Counted from the stretch's first letter, positions 8,609 to 18,159 are shown. The stretch is DNA of 64,000 bases from Nocardiopsis suaedae (GCF_027706745.1 NZ_JAQFWP010000009.1:62001-126000); one strand, 5' to 3'. Notes: generated from the sequence alone by a model not told the origin. Program-made: numbers and translations.

Positions 8609-11401
8609 TCAGGACCGGTCCAGGCGCCCGCTCGTGTACTCGGAGACCGTGACGGCGTCGATCACCGGCGCGTACGGGGACCGCAGCAGGTAGTCCGGCC
8701 AGGTGTCCGACGCGTAGGTCTCACCGTCGAAGTTGGGCTGCTCCTCGGAGGAGAAGGCGATGGTGTTCGCCCCCTCCTCCAGCTCCATGGGCACGGTCAG
8801 CTCCCAGAAGTTGTTCTCGTGGAAGGACGGCGGGAACAGCACCGGCCGCTCCTCGCCGCCGTTGACCGACACGTCGGCGCGCCGCGCCATCGGGTTGGGG
8901 TTGTAGTGGGAGGCGGGCGACGTCGCGGGGTTGGCGTAGCGGATCCGCACGGCGAAGGTGCCCGCGTGCGGCGCCTCCACGTCGAAGGTCAGCGTGTTGC
9001 CGTTGCCGGGGTCGCCGCCGATGCCGTCGACCGCCGCACCGCCGTCGGCCAGGGACGGCTCGACGGTGTGCGCCTCCCCGGCCGCCTGGGCGTCCTCGGC
9101 CTGGTAGGTCGCGGCGGCCAGCTCCTCGCCGCCGGGTGTGACGCCGATGCGGTCGACCAGCGGGGCGCCCTCGGCCCCGGTCACGGTGACCTTGTTGATC
9201 CCCCCGGACAGCGCCACCGCCGCCGACGACGCGGACCCGCCGGTGCGCAGCGCCGGGACGCCGTTGACCTCGACGTCGGCGGTGCCCCCGCCGAGCGTGC
9301 GCACGTCCAGGAGGGATTCGGCGTCACGCTCCGAGTGGACCCAGAACGTCACCGACTCGCCGTGCCGCACCCGCACCGCGCCCGACCCGGAAGCGTCCCC
9401 GGCCGCGCCGCCGTACACCGGCGCGGCGCCGTCCAGCTCGGCCGTCTCGGCCTCGTAGACCGCCGTGGCCGCCTCGGGGTCGGGCAGCTCCAGGGTGATG
9501 CGGTCGATGATCGCGTCGCCCCGCGTCTTGCCCGACCCGTCCAGGCTCTGCGCGGCCAGGCTGACGGTGTGCTCGCCCTTCTCCAGCTCCACGGCCGTGC
9601 GGGCGTGGTCCCAGACCACCCACTTGTAGCCGAGCGGCAGGAAGAGCTCCTGTTCGGCACCGCCGTCGACGCGCAGGAACACGTTGGTCGGGCCCTGGTC
9701 GGCGACCAGGTCGTCGAGGTAGAGGGAGTTGGCGAACACGCTCAGGTCGTAGGTGCCGTCCTCGGGCACGTCGACCGTGAAGTCCAGGACGCCGTCCGAA
9801 CCGGTGCGCAGACCCCCGACGTTGTACCCGCCGGAGGTGTAGAACTTCGACACGTCGTCCGGCGACCCCTCCGGGCCGTTCAGGCTGTACCCGCCGCCGG
9901 TGTACTCGGCGTCCTCGGCCTCGAACGACCCCTCCCACAGGTTGGGCGGGGTGTCCCGGGGGCCGTCGCCTCCGGCCGGGGTCAGCACCACCTCGTAGGC
10001 GGACGACTCCTTCAGGCCGGGCAGCGCGTCGCCGAAGTCGAAGGCGACGGTGCCGTCCCCGACCTCCAGCGCCTCCTCGGACAGCAGCCGGGGCGGGCCG
10101 GAGTCGCCGAGCTGGCCGGTCCAGGGGATCTCCCGCACCCAGGCGTGGACGGCACCGCCGAAGACGTCCTCGGGCACGTTGGTGAACTCCACCCGCGCGG
10201 CCCCGTCGGACCCGCCGAAAAGCGCGGTGGCGCGGGAGCGGTCCGGGTCGAGGGAGGCGACGCCCTGGAGGGTGTAGTTCTCACCGGGGTGGGGCGGGGC
10301 GACCTCGACGGTGTGCCCGGTCATCCGGCTGTAGGAGTTGAACAGCCACCACTGTCCGTTGGCGCGGTTGGCCTCCACGGCCGAGTCGGACAGGTTGCCG
10401 TTCATGTTCCAGAAGGCGATCATCGCGTCGATCTTCGACTCCTCGATCGCCGACACCCACTGGACCATCTGGCCGGGCACGGAGGTGTGGTAGTTGAACG
10501 CGTACTCGTTGACGTTGACGGGCAGCGCGGTGCCCTCGTGGCCGGTCCCGGCGAAGACCTCCTCCTCCCACTGCCGGTAGCGGGCGACCGAATCGCGGAT
10601 GTTCTGCGGGTGGCTCAGCTCGTGCCAGGTGATGACGTCGGGGACCGTGCCGGCCTCGACGGTGTGCTCCATGAAGCCCTTGACCTGGTCGTACAGGACG
10701 CTCGTATTCGGGCCCGCCACGCGCAGGCCCGGCACCTTCTCCTTGGCCATCTCATAGGCCCGGTCCCAGGCGCGGAAGTAGTCGTCCGGGTCGTCGAGCC
10801 AGCTCGTCCCGTCGTAGCTCCACTCGCCGGTGCCGAACATGTTGCCCTCGGGCTCGTTGAAGGGCTCGAAGACGAGGCGCTCCCGGTACTCGGGGTCGAG
10901 CTGGGCGACCTGGTCGAGCTGGGTCTCCATCACCTCCATGTAGCCCTCGAGGCGCTCCTCGGGCGTATCGCCCGGCCACTGGTAGGGGAAGCCGCGGTAG
11001 TAGTCGGTGGCGCGGATGTAGATGTCGCCGCCGGTCGTGTCGGCGAGCGGGGCGACGACCTCCAGCGCGTCGGAGCCGGGGTGCTGCGCCCCGTCCTGGC
11101 CTTTGCTGGACACGGTGCGCACGCCCATGCCCTCGATGATGTTGGCGCTGGGCACGCCGGGGCCGTACAGGCCGTACAGCGACCCGGAGGCGCCGCCGTG
11201 GAAGGCGCCGGTGTCGGTGGACAGGTCGATGGTGAGCCGTTCGTCGGCCACGGCGGCCTCCGCGGTCTCGGCGGTCGGGGAGGGGGCGGCGGCCGCGGGG
11301 GCGGCCGTGAGGGACAGGGGAGCGGCGAGGAGCCCGGCGAGGAGGGCCGAGGCCGCGCGCGTGTGCAGGGGGTGGGGGATGCGGGTCCGTGCTCGGTGCA
11401 T
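8609..11401 (-). CDS. secreted multimodular clan GH-A glycoside hydrolase with CBM-like domains
   Basis: The protein has 930 residues from ATG 11401, which has AGGAGA 7 nt upstream and opens a classical signal peptide ending in APAAAAP. The longer frame to 11602 lacks these. The catalytic domain has FEPFNEP (candidate acid/base Glu183) and PVNVNEYAF (candidate nucleophile Glu299). The spacing of about 116 residues is like that of GH39 enzymes, though the family is not certain. At least three beta-sandwich, CBM35/CBM6-like modules follow, with starts at FEAEDAEY (about 492), YEAETAEL (about 649) and YQAEDAQA (about 765). It is secreted, so it probably releases the oligosaccharide that the neighbouring transporter imports. 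GH39 arabinosidases acting on arabinogalactan side chains are an attractive but unproven comparison. Confidence 0.75.
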   Translation of the reverse strand: MHRARTRIPHPLHTRAASALLAGLLAAPLSLTAAPAAAAPSPTAETAEAAVADERLTIDLSTDTGAFHGGASGSLYGLYGPGVPSANIIEGMGVRTVSSKGQDGAQHPGSDALEVVAPLADTTGGDIYIRATDYYRGFPYQWPGDTPEERLEGYMEVMETQLDQVAQLDPEYRERLVFEPFNEPEGNMFGTGEWSYDGTSWLDDPDDYFRAWDRAYEMAKEKVPGLRVAGPNTSVLYDQVKGFMEHTVEAGTVPDVITWHELSHPQNIRDSVARYRQWEEEVFAGTGHEGTALPVNVNEYAFNYHTSVPGQMVQWVSAIEESKIDAMIAFWNMNGNLSDSAVEANRANGQWWLFNSYSRMTGHTVEVAPPHPGENYTLQGVASLDPDRSRATALFGGSDGAARVEFTNVPEDVFGGAVHAWVREIPWTGQLGDSGPPRLLSEEALEVGDGTVAFDFGDALPGLKESSAYEVVLTPAGGDGPRDTPPNLWEGSFEAEDAEYTGGGYSLNGPEGSPDDVSKFYTSGGYNVGGLRTGSDGVLDFTVDVPEDGTYDLSVFANSLYLDDLVADQGPTNVFLRVDGGAEQELFLPLGYKWVVWDHARTAVELEKGEHTVSLAAQSLDGSGKTRGDAIIDRITLELPDPEAATAVYEAETAELDGAAPVYGGAAGDASGSGAVRVRHGESVTFWVHSERDAESLLDVRTLGGGTADVEVNGVPALRTGGSASSAAVALSGGINKVTVTGAEGAPLVDRIGVTPGGEELAAATYQAEDAQAAGEAHTVEPSLADGGAAVDGIGGDPGNGNTLTFDVEAPHAGTFAVRIRYANPATSPASHYNPNPMARRADVSVNGGEERPVLFPPSFHENNFWELTVPMELEEGANTIAFSSEEQPNFDGETYASDTWPDYLLRSPYAPVIDAVTVSEYTSGRLDRS

Positions 11402-11768
11402 GGGGTGCGTCTCCTGGCTCGTCGCCCACGCGGGGTCCCCGCGCGGGCAGGGGGTCGGCGGCCGGAGTTGGCAGGGATCGGTGTCGGCTTCGGGAGGGGG
11501 GTTTCGAACCGGTTCGACAGCCGCGTCGCTGCACCGGATGCGGATTGCGGGGGAGTCGGAGGGGGAGGGGATCGTGCCGTGCATGCGATTGTTAGCGTTC
11601 ACACGCGGCGATGCAACCCCCCATCAGCCACTTTTTGCGGCTTCCGCACATGAACGCACGCCAGGCGGCCGAAGCCGCCCCGCGATCCCCGAGGCCGATC
11701 GGGCTAACCGGTTCGACGCCGGCACCGCCCGGCCGGGGGCCACACCGGGACTCGGCGTCGCCGTGGCC
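11402..11768. promoter_or_regulatory. control region of the secreted glycosidase with candidate LacI operators
   Basis: This 367-bp gap carries no gene. A perfect 14-bp palindrome TCGAACCGGTTCGA is at 11504-11517. A second copy of its core, AACCGGTTCGAC, is at 11706-11717. An imperfect LacI-like site TGTTAGCGTTCACA is at 11590-11603. CpG-centred palindromes are typical of LacI-family operators, and a LacI gene lies 3 kb downstream in the same cluster. The assignment of site to regulator is inference. Confidence 0.5.
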
Positions 11769-12335
11769 TCAATCGGCTCCGTCGTTGCGCATGGTGGTGA
11801 ACACCAGCACGAGCACCAGGAACGTGGTGATCCTGTCGGCCGCCGGAATGCCGTTCCACGCCGGGCTCATCCACATGGCGAACCACTCCCCGCCGATGGT
11901 CTGGAACCCGGTGAACCACAACAGGATCCCGGCGACCAGGCCGACGAGCCCCCAGGTCTTGGCCGCGTTGAAGTCCCGGTCCGGACGGCGCAGGGACCGG
12001 GCCGTGCGCCAGGCGCCGATGCCGCAGGCGACGGCGGTGAACAGCTCTGCGGCGATGATCACGATGTAGACGGCGTGGTGCAGGACCGGCGAGGTCACCG
12101 CCCGGTAGTCGGTCCGGCTCAGCTCGTCGAGCCCCGGGTCATGGGCGTCCATGGACAGTACCCGGGCGACGAACTCGAAGTTCACCGCGTAGTCGGTCGC
12201 GTTGCCGAAGACGACGAGGAGGAAGAACAGCGAGACCGCGCCGAGCACGGCGGCCTTGGCCGCCCGGATCGTCAGGACGTACCGGCCCGGGGCCTTCCCC
12301 GCCGAGGCCGGTGCGCCGCCGTCGCCTGTGGCCAT
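11769..12335 (-). CDS. DUF2165 family small membrane protein
   Basis: The protein has 188 residues and four predicted membrane helices (for example VLGAVSLFFLLVVFGNATDY, AVYIVIIAAELFTAVACGIG, GLVGLVAGILLWFTGFQTI). The DUF2165 signature FGNATDY and the conserved final GGEWFAMW region are visible. ATG at 12335 has GGGAGG just upstream; the longer frame to 12437 has no such site. Function is unknown for the family. It lies between the two sugar loci and has no obvious link with either. Confidence 0.85.
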   Translation of the reverse strand: MATGDGGAPASAGKAPGRYVLTIRAAKAAVLGAVSLFFLLVVFGNATDYAVNFEFVARVLSMDAHDPGLDELSRTDYRAVTSPVLHHAVYIVIIAAELFTAVACGIGAWRTARSLRRPDRDFNAAKTWGLVGLVAGILLWFTGFQTIGGEWFAMWMSPAWNGIPAADRITTFLVLVLVFTTMRNDGAD

Positions 12336-12482
12336 GGTGCCTCCCGCCGGTCGGAGTCGCCGGTGCCGCCGACCGTGTCCCTGCCCGCGCCGACGGTCGC
12401 CGAAGCGGGGCGAAGGGGCCCGGATCCGGCCCCTCACGGCAGGGGAGGCCCACAGGGCGCCCGGCGCAGTGCCGGGCCGCCC

Positions 12483-13661
12483 TCACCGCAGCCTGTGCGC
12501 CCCTGGCGACGGGGTGGCCTCGAACAGCGACGGGGGCGTGAAGCCCTCCTCCCGGTAGGCCTCGTCAACGGCCCTGCCGCACGCCTCCACGAACTCGCGC
12601 TCCACCAGGGCGATCACGCACCCCCCGAAACCCCCGCCGGTGATCCGCGCCCCCAGCGCCCCCGCCGACAGCAGCGCCCGTACCGCCGTGTCCACCTCCG
12701 GCACGGTCACCTCGTAGTCGTCGCGCAACGACATGTGCGACGCGGTCAGCAGCGGCCCCACCTGGCGCAGGCGGCCGGCGCGCAGGTGCTCCACGGTCTC
12801 CAGGACCCGCGCGTTCTCGGTCACCACGTGGCGCACCCTGCGGCGCAGCTCCGGTGAGGCCAGCCCGGCCAGCGCCGCGTCCAGGTCGGCGACGTCGCGC
12901 AGCGCCTCCACCCCCAGCGCCTTCGCCGCCTCCTGGCAGGCCCGGTGGCGGTCGGCGTAGTGCCCCTCCACCAGGCGGTGCGGCGCGCGGGTGTCGACCA
13001 CCAGCACCGTCATCCCCTGCTCGTCCGGGGCGAACGGCACCTGCTCGGTCTCCATGGTGCGGGTGTCCATGAACAGCGCGTGCCCCTCGGCCGACAGCAT
13101 CGACGCCGACTGGTCCAGCACCCCGCACGGCATGCCGACGAAGTCGTTCTCCACCCGCCGCGCCATGCGGATCACCTGGGACGCCGACGGCTCGGCCCCG
13201 TGCAGGGCGGCGCCCGCCATGACCGCCGCGCAGCTCAGCGCCGCCGACGAGGACAGCCCCGCGCCGCTGGGGATGGTGCTGTCCACCAGCAGGTCCAGCC
13301 CGTCCACCGGGTACCCCTCCTGCCGGAGGACCCACAGCGCGCCCGCGGGGTAGGCGGCCCACCCCTCGACCGCGCCGGGCGCCAGGTCGGCCAGGCCGAA
13401 CGCGCCCCCTCCCGGCGCCTGCAGGGACCGCAGGCGCACCGCCCCGTCCGTCCGCGGCGCCGCCGCGGCGTGCAGGGTGTGGGGCAGGGCGAACGGCAGC
13501 ACGAACCCGTCGCTGTAGTCGGTGTGCTCACCGATGAGGTTGATGCGCCCCGGCGCGGCCCAGACCCCCTCGGGGGCGTGCCCGAAGGACCGGGTGAAGG
13601 CGGCGGCCACCTGGGCCGCAGGGTCCGCCGCCCGCGCCGCCGCGTCCGCCGGCTCAGCCAT
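12483..13661 (-). CDS. galK: galactokinase
   Basis: The protein has 392 residues, the normal length. It phosphorylates galactose to galactose-1-phosphate in the cytoplasm. The GHMP-kinase motifs are present: GRINLIGEHTDYSDGFVLP near the N-terminus (galactokinase signature), PSGAGLSSSAAL (phosphate-binding) and ITGGGFGGC near the C-terminus. The start overlaps the end of galE by 8 bp. It is the last gene of deoR-galT-galE-galK. The galactose comes from the GH36 and GH2 enzymes encoded by the divergent operon. Confidence 0.97.
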   Translation of the reverse strand: MAEPADAAARAADPAAQVAAAFTRSFGHAPEGVWAAPGRINLIGEHTDYSDGFVLPFALPHTLHAAAAPRTDGAVRLRSLQAPGGGAFGLADLAPGAVEGWAAYPAGALWVLRQEGYPVDGLDLLVDSTIPSGAGLSSSAALSCAAVMAGAALHGAEPSASQVIRMARRVENDFVGMPCGVLDQSASMLSAEGHALFMDTRTMETEQVPFAPDEQGMTVLVVDTRAPHRLVEGHYADRHRACQEAAKALGVEALRDVADLDAALAGLASPELRRRVRHVVTENARVLETVEHLRAGRLRQVGPLLTASHMSLRDDYEVTVPEVDTAVRALLSAGALGARITGGGFGGCVIALVEREFVEACGRAVDEAYREEGFTPPSLFEATPSPGAHRLR

Positions 13662-14619
13662 GGTCCGCCTCCCGCTTCAGGAAGAACCCCCACGCGTCGC
13701 CCACCGTCTCCTCCAGCGTCCGCTCCGGCGTCCAGCCCAGCTCCTCGCGGGCCCGGTCGTTGGCGGCGACCAGCACGGCCGGGTCCCCGGGGCGGCGCGC
13801 GCAGTCCTCGGCCGGGACCTCGCGCCCGGTCACCCGCCGGACGGTGGCGATCACCTCGCGCACGGTGCTCCCGCCGCCGGTGCCCAGGTTGTACACCCGG
13901 TGCGCCCCCGGCCCGACCGCCTCCAGCGCCCGCAGGTGCGCGTCGGCCAGGTCGGCGACGTGCAGGTAGTCGCGCACGGCCGTGCCGTCCTTCGTGGGGT
14001 AGTCGGTGCCGAACACCCGCGCGCGCTCACCCTGCCCGGCCGCCGCCTTGAGCAGGTTCGGCACCAGGTGCGTCTCGGTCGTGTGCCGCTCCCCGAACCC
14101 GCGGTGGGCCCCGGCGACGTTGAAGTACCGCAGGCTCACCGCCCCCAGCCCGTAGGCGCGGGCCCAGGAGGCGAGCAGGTGGTCGGCGGCGAGCTTGGTG
14201 GCGCCGTAGGGGTTGGTCGGCACCGCCGGGTCGGTCTCGCGCAGCGGGGCGCCGGAGGCGGGCTCGCCGTAGGCGGCGGCGCTGGAGGAGAACACCATGC
14301 GGCGCACCCCGTGCCGGACCGCCGCGCGGGCGAGGGCGAGGGTGCCGCCGACGTTGGTGTGCCAGTACTCGTCGGGGTCCTCGACGGACCGGCCGACCAG
14401 CGACTTCCCGGCGAAGTGCAGGACGGCGCCGGTGCCGGGCTCCAGGACGTCGGCCGCCTCGTGCAGGTCGGCCTGCACCAGCCGCGCCCCGTCCGGGACG
14501 GCGTCCCGGTGCCCGGTCGACAGGTCGTCGAGCACGGTCACCTCGTGTCCGGCGTCGAGCAGCAGCGCGGTCACCACGCTGCCGATGTATCCGGCGCCGC
14601 CGGTGACGAGCAGTCTCAC
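13654..14619 (-). CDS. galE: UDP-glucose 4-epimerase
   Basis: The protein has 321 residues. It interconverts UDP-galactose and UDP-glucose with bound NAD. The N-terminal Rossmann motif TGGAGYIGS, the catalytic Ser region FSSSAAAYGEP and the PYGATK (YxxxK) motif are all present, as is LRYFNVAGAH. GTG at 14619 has GGAGG 5 nt upstream. The long ORF extending to 15159 in the same frame is a shadow of galT. The 3' end overlaps galK by 8 bp, indicating coupling. Confidence 0.96.
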   Translation of the reverse strand: MRLLVTGGAGYIGSVVTALLLDAGHEVTVLDDLSTGHRDAVPDGARLVQADLHEAADVLEPGTGAVLHFAGKSLVGRSVEDPDEYWHTNVGGTLALARAAVRHGVRRMVFSSSAAAYGEPASGAPLRETDPAVPTNPYGATKLAADHLLASWARAYGLGAVSLRYFNVAGAHRGFGERHTTETHLVPNLLKAAAGQGERARVFGTDYPTKDGTAVRDYLHVADLADAHLRALEAVGPGAHRVYNLGTGGGSTVREVIATVRRVTGREVPAEDCARRPGDPAVLVAANDRAREELGWTPERTLEETVGDAWGFFLKREADHG

Positions 14620-14707
14620 ACGGTCCTCCGGGGGGTTCGGTGAAGAAGGCGGTGGCCAAGGCGGTGGTGGGGGAAGCGGGAGCGGAGGCGGGGCGGGGAC
14701 GGCGGCC

Positions 14708-15790
14708 TCACGGCGCCGCCGCCCGCAGCCGCTCGGCGACGGCCTCGGGCGCCACGTCGCTGATGAAGACCCCCATCCCGGACTCGGTCCCGGCCAGGTA
14801 CTTGAGCTTGTCGGCGGCCCGCCGCACCGAGAACAGCTCCAGGTGCAGCCGGGCCAGGTCGCGCCCCTCGCGCACCGGCGCCTGGTGCCAGGCCGAGATG
14901 TAGGGCAGCGGCGCCCCGTAGAGCGCGTCGAAGCGGCCCAGCACGTCCAGGTAGATCCCGGCGAGGTCGCGGCGCTCGTCGTCGGTGAGGGCGGGCAGGT
15001 CGGGCACGGCCCGGTGCGGGTACAGGTGCACCTCCACCGGCCAGCGGGCCGCCGCCGGGACGAACGCGGTCCAGTGCGCGGTGCGCGCGACCACCCGCAG
15101 CCCGGCCTTCTGCTCGGCGTGCAGCACGTCGGCGAACAGGTCCCCGCCGGTGCGCGCACGGTACTCGGCGGCCGAGTCGAGCATGCGCCGGGTGCGGGGG
15201 GTGACGAACGGCAGGGCGTAGATCTGCCCGTGCGGGTGGTGCAGGGTCACCCCGATCTCCCGGCCCCGGTTCTCGAAGCAGTACACCTGCTCCACGCCGG
15301 GCAGCGCGGACAGCTCCCGGGTGCGGTCCACCCAGGCCTCCACGACCGTCTCCGCCCGCTCGGGGCCCAGGTCGACGAAGGAGGCGTCGTGGTCGGAGCC
15401 GAAGACCAGCACCTCGCAGCGGCCCGCGCCGACCCGGCGGGTGTGCTCCAGCTCCCCGACGTCCTCCAGCACCCGCCCGTGGTCGGCGACCAGGGACGGG
15501 AAGCGGTTCTCGAAGGCCACCACGTCGTAGGAGGAGGCGGGGATCTCGGTGCGGCGCCCGTCCGAGGAGGGGCACAGCGGGCAGTCGTCGCTGGGCGGCA
15601 GGTGGGTGCGGCCCTGGCGGTGCGAGGCGACCACCACCCATTCGCGCAGCAGCGGGTCGAACCGCATCTCCGACCCCGTGGCCGACGGCGGGAGGCCGCG
15701 CGGGTCGGGGGCGGGGTCGCGGGGGGCGTCCCCCTCGTCGAAGTAGATGATCTCGCGTCCGTCCGCCAGGCGTGCGGCGGTCCTGATCAT
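14708..15790 (-). CDS. galT: galactose-1-phosphate uridylyltransferase
   Basis: The protein has 360 residues. It transfers UMP from UDP-glucose to galactose-1-phosphate. The active-site HHPHGQ motif is near residue 185; zinc-site cysteines appear as CPLC near residue 70, and ENRFPS is conserved. ATG at 15790 overlaps the DeoR stop (ATGA). An 88-bp gap separates it from galE; nothing regulatory was recognised in it. Confidence 0.96.
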   Translation of the reverse strand: MIRTAARLADGREIIYFDEGDAPRDPAPDPRGLPPSATGSEMRFDPLLREWVVVASHRQGRTHLPPSDDCPLCPSSDGRRTEIPASSYDVVAFENRFPSLVADHGRVLEDVGELEHTRRVGAGRCEVLVFGSDHDASFVDLGPERAETVVEAWVDRTRELSALPGVEQVYCFENRGREIGVTLHHPHGQIYALPFVTPRTRRMLDSAAEYRARTGGDLFADVLHAEQKAGLRVVARTAHWTAFVPAAARWPVEVHLYPHRAVPDLPALTDDERRDLAGIYLDVLGRFDALYGAPLPYISAWHQAPVREGRDLARLHLELFSVRRAADKLKYLAGTESGMGVFISDVAPEAVAERLRAAAP

Positions 15791-16617
15791 GCGTCCTCCC
15801 CGTCGGCGGCCTCGTCGGCGGCCCCGTCGTCCGGACGGTCGCCGCCCGTGTCGGCGACCACCAGGCGCCCCACGCGCTCGGCGAGCGCCGCGCGGGCCTC
15901 GGCGTCCATCCCGTCATCGGTGACCAGCACGTCGCACCGGTCCAGGGGGGCGATGGTGCTGATGCCCACCGTCCCCCACTTGGTGTGGTCGGCGGCCACC
16001 ACCAGGCGCCCGGCGGCCTCCACCAGCGCCCGGTCGGTCTCGGACTCCATCAGGTTGGGGGTGGTGAACCCGGCCCGCTCCTGCATGCCGTGCACCCCCA
16101 GCACCAGCGTGTCCAGGTTGAGCCCGCGGATGGAGGCCAGCGCCAGCGGCCCCACCAGGGCGTCGGAGGGGGTGCGGAAGCCCCCGGTGAGCGCCACCGT
16201 CCGATCCGGGCGGGGGGACTCGTGGAACACCTCGGCGACCCGCAGCGAGTTGGTGACCACCGTCAGGCCGGGCACCTCCGTCAGGTGCTCGGCGACGGCG
16301 GCCGTGGTGGTGCCCGCGGACAGGCCCACCGCGGTGTGCGGCTCGACCAGGGCGGCGACGGCGCGGGCCACGGCCCGCTTCTCGGCGGCCTGCCGGGTGG
16401 ACTTGGCCTCGAAGCCGGGCTCCTCGGTGCGCGGCCCGTCCGGGGCGACCGCGCCGCCGTGCACCTTGCGCAGGGCGCCGCGGCCGGCCAGCGCGTCCAG
16501 GTCGCGGCGCACGGTCATGTCCGATACGGCCAGGCTCTCCACGAGCTCGGCGACCCGGACGGCCCCCGTGCGCCGCAGCCGGTCGAGGATCAGCTCCTGC
16601 CGTTGCGCGGCCAGCAT
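15787..16617 (-). CDS. DeoR-family transcriptional regulator
   Basis: The protein has 276 residues. The N-terminal winged helix has RVAELVESLAVSDMTVRRDLDAL, followed by the DeoR sensor domain (GLSAGTTTAAVAEHL, TNSLRVAEVF, ALTGGF, DHTKWG). ATG at 16617 is chosen because the family begins about ten residues before the HTH helix; a GGGGGG tract precedes it. DeoR regulators usually repress sugar operons until a sugar phosphate binds. Galactose-1-phosphate or a related Leloir intermediate is a reasonable effector, but this is inference. It sits first in the gal operon and faces the galactoside import operon. Confidence 0.93.
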   Translation of the reverse strand: MLAAQRQELILDRLRRTGAVRVAELVESLAVSDMTVRRDLDALAGRGALRKVHGGAVAPDGPRTEEPGFEAKSTRQAAEKRAVARAVAALVEPHTAVGLSAGTTTAAVAEHLTEVPGLTVVTNSLRVAEVFHESPRPDRTVALTGGFRTPSDALVGPLALASIRGLNLDTLVLGVHGMQERAGFTTPNLMESETDRALVEAAGRLVVAADHTKWGTVGISTIAPLDRCDVLVTDDGMDAEARAALAERVGRLVVADTGGDRPDDGAADEAADGEDA

Positions 16618-16836
16618 CCGCCCCCCCCTGCGTGATCGAAGTTGTCGAATCTTGTTGGAATCACTGTCCTGTAGGTGCACCGCCGGTGTCAATGCTGGCG
16701 CACGCCGCGTCGGATCAGCGGACCACTGCGGAAATTTGTTGGAAAAAGTTTGAGTGCGTTGACAAGAGGGGGCCCAGGTGTCGAACATGTCTGGAACGCC
16801 GGAGTGACCCACTTCACGCACCTCGGAGGTCCCCCG
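16618..16836. promoter_or_regulatory. divergent gal / galactoside control region with repeated TGTYNGAA elements
   Basis: Two identical TTGTTGGAA elements lie at 16652-16660 and 16736-16744. Related copies are TTGTCGAAT (16642-16650), TGTCGAAC (16779-16786) and TGTCTGGAA (16788-16796). A -35-like TTGACA is at 16759-16764. The region separates deoR-gal from the transport operon, so these repeats are candidate DeoR operators. Confidence 0.55.
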
Positions 16837-18129
16837 ATGCACCACAGACCGACGGGCCCACCGGCCCTGGGGCGCCGCGCCCTGCTACGCGGGCTGGCCG
16901 GCGCCGCCGCGCTCACGGCGGTGCCGGGGCTGGCCGCATGCGGTTCCCGGCGCGGGGACCCCCGCGTGGTCACCATGGGCTCCAACCGCGCCAACGACGC
17001 CCAGCGCGAGGCGGTCGGAGAGATCCTCGGCCTCTGGGAGGCCGACTCCGGGATCACCGTGGACCTCAACACCATCGACTCCACGAGCTTCCAGGAGAGC
17101 ATCAACAACTACCTGCAGGGCACCCCCGACGACGTCATCGCCTGGTTCGCCGGGTACCGCACCCGGTTCTTCGCCGAACGCGGCCTGATCAGCGACGTCA
17201 GCGCGGTGTGGGACGAGCGCTTCCAGGGCGCCTTCACCGACCAGGTGCGCGACCTGTGCAGCGCCCCGGACGGGAAGCAGTACATGATCCCCGACTCCAC
17301 CGCGCCCTGGGCGGTCTTCTACCTCAAGAGCGTCTTCGAGGAGCACGGCTACGAGGAGCCCGCCACCCGCGAGGAGTTCGTCGAACTGTGCGAGCGCATG
17401 CGGGAGGACGGCCTGGAGCCCCTGGCCTACGGGGTCCGCGAGGGCTGGCCCGCCATGGGCACCTTCGACCACCTCAACCTGCGCATCAACGGCCCCGAGT
17501 TCCACATGGGGCTGCTCGACGGCGACCACTCCTGGGACAGCCCCGAGGTCCGCAGCGTCTTCGGCGCTTGGGCCGAGCTGCTGCCCCACCACCAGGCCGC
17601 CCCGCTCGGGCGCGGCATCAACGAGGCGCAGACCGCCCTGGTGCGCGGCCAGGCCGGGATGATGCTGTGCGGCCTGTTCCTCACCCACGTCTTCTCCGAG
17701 GAACAGCTCGACGACCTCGACTGCTTCGCCTTCCCCGAGTTCGACCCCGAGATCGGGTCCGACGCGATGGAGACCCCCGTCGACGGGTTCATGGTCTCCG
17801 CCGACCCGCGCAACCCCGACGCCGCCATGGACCTGGTCGGCCACATGGGCACGCGGCGGTCGCAGGAGATCTACACCGCCATCGACCCCCAGGCGCTCCC
17901 CCTCCACCAGGACGCCGACACCTCCGGGCTGAGCGACCTGGACACCAAGATCATGCGGATGATCGCCGACGCCGGGGCGCTCACCCAGTACATGGACCGC
18001 GACACCCGCCCCGACTTCGCCTCCGTCGTCATGATCCCCGCCCTGCAGCGCTTCCTGCGACGGCCCGACGACATCGCCGACCTGACCGCCAGCATCCAGC
18101 GCCAGAAGGTCTCCATCTTCGGCCGCTGA
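16837..18129 (+). CDS. extracellular sugar-binding lipoprotein with twin-arginine signal
   Basis: The protein has 430 residues. The N-terminus has GRRALLRGLAG (twin arginines at 13-14) and the lipobox LAAC with Cys at 35, so Tat export followed by lipidation is likely. The body matches type 1 solute-binding proteins (DDVIAWFAGYRTRFFAERGLI, ALVRGQAGMMLCGLF). ATG at 16837 has GGAGGT at 16825-16830; the frame to 16675 has neither a site nor a signal peptide. It is the first gene of the galactoside operon and should bind the oligosaccharide taken up by the next two permeases. Confidence 0.92.
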   Translation: MHHRPTGPPALGRRALLRGLAGAAALTAVPGLAACGSRRGDPRVVTMGSNRANDAQREAVGEILGLWEADSGITVDLNTIDSTSFQESINNYLQGTPDDVIAWFAGYRTRFFAERGLISDVSAVWDERFQGAFTDQVRDLCSAPDGKQYMIPDSTAPWAVFYLKSVFEEHGYEEPATREEFVELCERMREDGLEPLAYGVREGWPAMGTFDHLNLRINGPEFHMGLLDGDHSWDSPEVRSVFGAWAELLPHHQAAPLGRGINEAQTALVRGQAGMMLCGLFLTHVFSEEQLDDLDCFAFPEFDPEIGSDAMETPVDGFMVSADPRNPDAAMDLVGHMGTRRSQEIYTAIDPQALPLHQDADTSGLSDLDTKIMRMIADAGALTQYMDRDTRPDFASVVMIPALQRFLRRPDDIADLTASIQRQKVSIFGR

Positions 18130-18159
18130 GGCCGCCCATCCCCCCGGAAGGAGGAACGC

